NCBI GenBank assembly: GCA_016713405.1
Contig: JADJPF010000022.1
Location: 124,001 to 188,000, forward strand
Length of the DNA stretch: 64,000 bases
Direction of reading: 5' to 3'
Source: Blastocatellia bacterium
Lineage (GTDB): Bacteria > Acidobacteriota > Blastocatellia > Chloracidobacteriales > JADJPF01
Positions 59,574 through 64,000 of this stretch are shown piece by piece; within the stretch, counting starts at the first letter, position 1; each line of letters begins with the position of its first letter. The notes beneath the pieces were generated by a model. The model saw only the letters and a list, made by a program, of their open reading frames with translations. It did no database searches and was not told the DNA's origin. The position numbers and the translations under genes are program-made.

Positions 59574-59596
59574 TTAGCAGTAACCGCTAGCAGAAG

Positions 59597-59803
59597 TTAT
59601 ATTTTAATAACATTTTCTGCTTGAGGTCCTTTTGGGCCTTGTGTAATCTCAAATTCGACCATTTGTCCTTCATTTAAGGATTTATAGCCATCTTCTTTGA
59701 TTGCTGAGTAATGTACAAATACATCACTGCCGCCAGGTTGTTCAATAAAACCATAGCCTTTGCTATTATTGAACCATTTTACTTTTCCTTGGGTTCTTGA
59801 CAT
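59597..59803 (-). CDS. Cold-shock protein CspA family
   Basis: A 68-residue single-domain RNA chaperone with the cold-shock fold. RNP1-like KGYGFIEQ and RNP2-like VFVHYSAI are present, and the C-terminus is GPQAENVIKI. ATG at 59803 is chosen because AGGAGG is 11 nt upstream and the domain starts there; an upstream in-frame codon at 59839 would add 12 residues. The leader contains a large hairpin. Confidence 0.93.
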   Translation of the reverse strand: MSRTQGKVKWFNNSKGYGFIEQPGGSDVFVHYSAIKEDGYKSLNEGQMVEFEITQGPKGPQAENVIKI

Positions 59804-60195
59804 AAAACTGCTTTCCTCCTCTGATATTACGTGTGCCACAAACTTGCGTTAAGAAGGCTTGGCGTGTCTAGTATCAAATAACCCCATCAAACCCTTAGTA
59901 GCAAACTAATAGCCGCCAAAGGAGGAGTTTAAATTCCTCTGGCGGCTATAGTTACTTTTTTTGATTATGATAGCGGTACTGCACAAAACAAACTACCTAA
60001 AAACCAATACTTTTACTAATAAAATCTGCGTCACACAACTTGGGGCGTATAGTATCCGCTATGGATCAATATGTCAAGAAGAATGTCACCCATTTAACCT
60101 AACTAACTGCTAAAGCAAATTATATTAATACTTTACTTGCTTTTTTATGGTCATTTATGATTAGTTTTTATCACCTTTAATTTTAATTAACTAGA
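59804..60195. other. Intergenic region upstream of cspA
   Basis: About 390 bp with no gene recognised. It should hold the cspA promoter and 5' leader. One large hairpin lies at 59909-59949. Confidence 0.4.
59909..59949. promoter_or_regulatory. Large GC-rich hairpin in the cspA upstream region
   Basis: Arms ATAGCCGCCA (59909-59918) and TGGCGGCTAT (59940-59949) with a further GAGG/CCTC inner pairing. The plus strand continues with a T7 run at about 59955, so it has terminator form in plus orientation, although no plus-strand gene lies upstream apart from one with its own terminator. In minus orientation it would fall in the cspA leader. Confidence 0.45.
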
Positions 60196-61065
60196 TCATC
60201 CGCCCCAGCTTAACTTACTCTTTAGTATACTAAAGTAGTTTTTATTTGGTGATTGAATTAAGTGGAAGTAATTTTTATTTTTACGAACACTAATACGATC
60301 TTGATATTTTAAGGAAAAACCTATCTGACCATCTAAAGTTAAAGTTACTTCCTCGCGTGGTGTCATTAAAATTAATTCAATTGGTTCTTCATCTGAAATT
60401 ACAAGTGGTCGATTAGTTAAAGTATGTGGACAAATTGGAGTAATTAGCATTGCATGAATACTAGGATGAATTAAAGGCCCCCCGGCTGAGAGAGAATAAG
60501 CAGTTGAGCCAGTAGGAGTAGAAATAATAAGGCCATCAGCGCGAAAACGTGTAATTAATTGTCCTGTCACCCAACATTCTAAATCTATCATTCTAGCTAA
60601 TGCAGATTTATTTACTACTACATCATTAAGCACTACACCGTTAGCTATAAGCTGACCATTACGGGTTACTTGTGCATCTAGTTGGACTCGTTTTTCTATT
60701 TGATATTCATTATTTATTACTTTTTCAAGCATTGGAAAAAGTTCTTCTACTGAAAATTCTGTCAAATAGCCAAGCAGCCCAAAATTAATCCCCATAACAG
60801 GAACACATCGCCCAGCTAGTAGCCTAGCAGTTGCTAGCATTGTTCCATCACCACCTAAAACAATAATTAATTCTGATCTTTGGGCTAGTTCCTCACGAGA
60901 AACTAAAGATAAAGAATGATTATGATTAAGAAATTTACGTGTAGATTCTTCTACTAGGAAAGTAACACCCTTTTTAGTACACCATTTGCTTATGTCTGCA
61001 ACTAGTTGCCAAGCATTTTTTATATTTGGTTTTACTAGTGCGCCAATACAATTAATCCGGCTCAT
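60196..61065 (-). CDS. nadK: NAD kinase
   Basis: Phosphorylates NAD to NADP, cytoplasmic, 289 residues from ATG at 61065 (AGGATAAAA before it). The GGDGTML motif lies near residue 75 (IIVLGGDGTMLATARLL). TPTGSTAYSLSAGGPLIHP matches the conserved NE/D...GSTAY site. Codons for the first residues overlap by 14 bp the restored end of the gene in front, implying translational coupling. Confidence 0.94.
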   Translation of the reverse strand: MSRINCIGALVKPNIKNAWQLVADISKWCTKKGVTFLVEESTRKFLNHNHSLSLVSREELAQRSELIIVLGGDGTMLATARLLAGRCVPVMGINFGLLGYLTEFSVEELFPMLEKVINNEYQIEKRVQLDAQVTRNGQLIANGVVLNDVVVNKSALARMIDLECWVTGQLITRFRADGLIISTPTGSTAYSLSAGGPLIHPSIHAMLITPICPHTLTNRPLVISDEEPIELILMTPREEVTLTLDGQIGFSLKYQDRISVRKNKNYFHLIQSPNKNYFSILKSKLSWGG

Positions 61066-61679
61066 TTTTATCCTGTTCAAAGTTTATTTCTATAGAATTA
61101 CTGTTAGATTCATTATTAGATTTATTGAGTTTTGATTGTATTTCTTCAGCAATTTTTACTAGCCAAACAGGAATAGTAGCATAAGTTAATGGTTCTTGGT
61201 TGTTATATACACGATTATTAAGTTGTTCTACACGTCGTTCTACTTGTGCAAAAGCCTTTGTATCAGGCAGATCTTGCCAATCTTCATAACATCCATAGTT
61301 GAATACAAGGAGCAGGTTTAGCTTTCCAATGAACTAAACAACCAATTCCAGTTTCAAATAAAGGGCAGCTATAGGTTTGGCTAAAAGTATCTCCTAGCTC
61401 ACTTAAGTTATAAGTTTCAATGCTTTCTTTTGCTCGGTTGATAATTTCTAGAAATTTTTCTTGATTAACCCGCGAGCTATTTTTTAGGGTTTGCCAGATG
61501 GCTAAGGCTTCTAAACGAGTGATGTTAACATTAACAAAACTTGAATCCTTACAACAAACTGTTTGACAAGTGCGACAATCTTTTGCTTTAGCTGTATAGT
61601 TTTGATTGATATAGCGAGAAAACCCTTGTTTTACTCGTCGTAGTTGTACCAGGGCTTGTGTCTGAGTCATATTTTTCAT
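61052..61679 (-). CDS. YkgJ-like (UPF0153) cysteine-cluster protein, one frameshift
   Basis: A protein of about 208 residues after correction. Cysteines CRTCQTVCC near residue 36, then CPLFETGIGC and PAPC, match the CxxCxxxCC metal/Fe-S-binding pattern of YkgJ-type proteins. The frame breaks near 61297-61300. Reading through gives YGCYEDWQDLPDTKAFAQVE and ends at 61052 inside nadK. The start could be 61679 or the second Met at 61670. The function is unknown. It lies 16 bp after the TPR-sigma54 activator gene and is probably co-transcribed with it. Confidence 0.7.
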
Positions 61680-61695
61680 AATTATTTATGGCTAA

Positions 61696-64000
61696 TTAAT
61701 CATTATCATCGATATCTGGACTAACAATATTTAATCTTTTTTTCTTTAAGATTAGCCCTTGACGAGTTAGGCCAAGATCTTTTGCTGCACGAGTAATATT
61801 ACCGTCATGACGTTTTAGAGTTTGTTCTATCATATAGCGTTCCAGACTATCTACAGCTTCAGACAAAGTAGTTGTGCTACTTAAATCCATAAGACTTTGC
61901 CACATTCCGCTACTAGAACCGCCTTTTGGTTGTAGAATTTCTGGGGAAAGATGTTCTGGGATAATCAACATTCCATCTTCAGTAAGGGCGGTAACTCGTT
62001 CCATCTCATTTTTTAATTGTCGAACGTTACCGGGCCAAGGAAAAGCTATTAGTGCTTCCATAGCCTTAGCTGAAAGGGTTAATTGCTTATTACATTTTTT
62101 AGAAAAATCTTCTAAAAAGAAATTTACTAATATTGGGATATCTTCTTTTCGTTCTCGTAGTGAAGGGATATGGATACGAATTACATTAAGTCGATGAAAA
62201 AGGTCTTCCCGAAAAAGCCCTTCTGAAACACATTTTTCTAAATCTCGGTTGGTAGCAGCAACAATTCTTACATCAGCTTTTACAGGTCGATCCTCGCCTA
62301 CGGGATGAATTTCATGTTCCTGGAGAAAGCGTAACAATTTAGGTTGGACATGCATGGCAAGTTCGCCAATTTCATCTAAAAACAAAGTTCCACCCGTTGC
62401 AGCACGAACAATGCCTAAACTATCTTTATCTGCCCCAGTAAACGCGCCTCGACGATGACCAAAAAGCCGACTTTCTACTAATTCGGCTGGTACTGCGGCA
62501 CAATTAAAAGGTAAAAAAGGTTTTTCTGCTCTTTTACTATTATTATGAATACTACGCGCAATTAGCTCTTTACCTACTCCTGATTCTCCAGTAATTAAAA
62601 CTGTTACATCTGAAGAGCGGATTTTTTGGATTCGCTCTAGCACTTTATTCATTGACGCGGACTGAGTAATAAAAGTAGCAAAAGCCTTTGAGGAAACAGC
62701 TTTTACGGCTGTTGTATTTGTTCGGTTTGTACTACTGCGGGCTAGACTTCTTAATGTGCAATTTTCTAAACCTTGCTCAACTAGTTTTATAAGCGACTCA
62801 AAATGTCCAATTCTGGCGGGATTTTTAGCTCGGTCAATTGTGGTGTATAAAATAAAGCGGCGTGCAGGAATGTCTGACTGGTTAGTATTATCTGATAGCA
62901 ACCTAACTTTTACGCCTTCTGGTAGTTGTTGGCTTTTATTTAGAAAGCCTTGAACTTGTTCTGTAACTCGATCTACCACTTTTTGATCTGCACCACGAGC
63001 AGTAATTAGTTTTAAGCTATTATCTTGAGCCAAATCATAAATTATTGCTTGCTCATTTAATTCATCTCGAATAATAGTAGCAAGTTCACGTAGCAATAAG
63101 TCATGTGAAGAAGTAGCGGCAATTAAACGCTCAACCACTAGGGCATCAAGTGTCAACATTGGCAGATAAAGACGACCAGACATAGAAGTTCGTCTCATAT
63201 CTTCAATAGCTGCTACAGTTTTAGCGCGAGCCGGTTCAGCACGTAGATCAGAAAAAATCTTTAATGCTTTCTCTAAATGGCCTCTAGCCCGCTGCCTATC
63301 GGCAGTTTGTGATAGCACTAGCCCTATTTCATAATGAGAAAGACCTGCCTCATAGTTATAACTAATAGATTCTAAAATAGAAATACTTTGGGCAAGTGTA
63401 GAAATAGCTTGATCTTGAATTGCTTGTTGAGATTTAAGTTTCCCTTCAAGCCTGGAAACTATTCCAGAATGATAAAGATTTGGACTATCTTTCAAAAGCT
63501 TTTGGGCATTTTTTAAGCATTCTTCTGCTTCTGTAAGCTTATGTAGAGCAATATAAGTTTCTCCTAAATAGCCGTAAGTTTCTGCCATATCAACAATACG
63601 ACCTATTTTAGTTTCAATTGCTAAACAATGCTGAATATTGTTTAAGGCCCCTTCATAGTCAGCACGAGTAAAGGTCATTTGCCCAAAGGCTAACCAACTA
63701 GCAGCTTCCAGGGATTTTGCACCGCTTTCTACTGATAAAGTTAAAGCTCGTTTTAGGCTGCTTTCTGCAAGTTCAAATCGCCCTTGAAGAAAATGCAGTT
63801 TTCCTAAAGTAATAAATACAGCAGCCTCATCACGTCGGCTTTGTCCACCTTTTAAGAGACGCATTGCAGATTGAATAGTAGATTCGGCCCTTGACCAATC
63901 ACCAGTAAAAAGCAAAGCATCTGCTAAATTATTGTAGGCTAATGCACTAAAGTTTTTATCCTCTACATGCGACCAATGTTCTATAGCACGTTCATATTTT
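61696..64000 (-). CDS. TPR-containing sigma54-dependent transcription activator, 5' end beyond window
   Basis: A bEBP-type activator; only its C-terminal part is inside the window, since the frame stays open to the right edge. TPR-like helical repeats fill the first 230 residues seen. A central segment of unclear type follows at about 245-400. The AAA+ domain has Walker A GESGVGKEL, the sigma54-contacting loop GAFTGADK, and Walker B GGTLFLDEIGEL. A Fis-type HTH closes it (TRAAKDLGLTRQGLILKKK). The lack of a receiver domain suggests control by TPR-mediated partner binding. It heads an operon with the YkgJ-like gene and nadK. Confidence 0.9.
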   Translation of the reverse strand, partial: KYERAIEHWSHVEDKNFSALAYNNLADALLFTGDWSRAESTIQSAMRLLKGGQSRRDEAAVFITLGKLHFLQGRFELAESSLKRALTLSVESGAKSLEAASWLAFGQMTFTRADYEGALNNIQHCLAIETKIGRIVDMAETYGYLGETYIALHKLTEAEECLKNAQKLLKDSPNLYHSGIVSRLEGKLKSQQAIQDQAISTLAQSISILESISYNYEAGLSHYEIGLVLSQTADRQRARGHLEKALKIFSDLRAEPARAKTVAAIEDMRRTSMSGRLYLPMLTLDALVVERLIAATSSHDLLLRELATIIRDELNEQAIIYDLAQDNSLKLITARGADQKVVDRVTEQVQGFLNKSQQLPEGVKVRLLSDNTNQSDIPARRFILYTTIDRAKNPARIGHFESLIKLVEQGLENCTLRSLARSSTNRTNTTAVKAVSSKAFATFITQSASMNKVLERIQKIRSSDVTVLITGESGVGKELIARSIHNNSKRAEKPFLPFNCAAVPAELVESRLFGHRRGAFTGADKDSLGIVRAATGGTLFLDEIGELAMHVQPKLLRFLQEHEIHPVGEDRPVKADVRIVAATNRDLEKCVSEGLFREDLFHRLNVIRIHIPSLRERKEDIPILVNFFLEDFSKKCNKQLTLSAKAMEALIAFPWPGNVRQLKNEMERVTALTEDGMLIIPEHLSPEILQPKGGSSSGMWQSLMDLSSTTTLSEAVDSLERYMIEQTLKRHDGNITRAAKDLGLTRQGLILKKKRLNIVSPDIDDND

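Noticed and set aside
1..64000. Insertion sequence or prophage
   Set aside because: No transposase, integrase, terminal inverted repeats or phage structural genes were found.

Overview
The window is a contiguous piece of an AT-rich (roughly one-third GC by eye), double-membraned bacterial chromosome. BamA, a LolC/E-LolD pair and lipoprotein and secreted-protein signals show an outer membrane. SBBP-repeat and sortilin/BNR-repeat secreted proteins, a plant/cyanobacterial-type GlgC, ROK-type glucokinase and large kinase-ATPase regulators together suggest an Acidobacteriota-like (Blastocatellia-like) organism. That placement is an inference from gene content. No rRNA is present to test it.

Layout. 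1-3.1 kb: 3' part of an amino-acid permease, an aminotransferase and a lipoprotein serine hydrolase. 3.4-8.8 kb: two tandem paralogous genes for secreted collagen-like proteins with long Gly-Ala-Thr tracts. 9.2-12.5 kb: a large sortilin/BNR-type protein. 12.7-19.4 kb: a PilT ATPase facing a four-gene minor-pilin operon that ends in a secreted beta-propeller/Ig-repeat protein, possibly a PilY1-like tip adhesin. 19.7-23.7 kb: glgC, psuG, der and tRNA-Leu(GAG). 23.7-27.3 kb: gapA-pgk-tpiA-secG. 27.5-28.3 kb: a VapBC toxin-antitoxin pair. 28.4-42.7 kb: recG, a DUF512 radical-SAM/PDZ protein, an RNA uracil methyltransferase, bamA, clpC, lolD, lolC/E, a ROK glucokinase and a small Cys-motif protein. 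42.7-50 kb: a damaged thrC, an SBBP protein, a CDF metal exporter, a histidine phosphatase and a double-GAF protein. 50-54.6 kb: a small secreted peptide with a coiled-coil membrane protein, then a 1275-residue secreted HExxH metalloprotease. 54.8-64 kb: a giant Ser/Thr kinase-ATPase, an unknown protein, a cold-shock protein, nadK, a YkgJ-like Cys-cluster protein and a TPR-sigma54 activator that runs off the end.

The housekeeping genes are ordinary. The accessory character lies in the secreted surface proteins: the collagen-like pair, sortilin/BNR, propeller-Ig, SBBP and metalloprotease-Ig proteins, together with the pilus genes. They form a plausible surface-adhesion and extracellular-processing repertoire. 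About a dozen genes are interrupted by single-base indels, mostly in or beside short homopolymers, and read through cleanly when one base is added or removed. The simplest explanation is consensus error in the assembly. I therefore give frame-corrected gene spans and flag each site. thrC (two indels plus an in-frame stop), the G9 tract in a prepilin gene and the slipped repeats of the second collagen-like gene are the cases where real biology is most worth testing.
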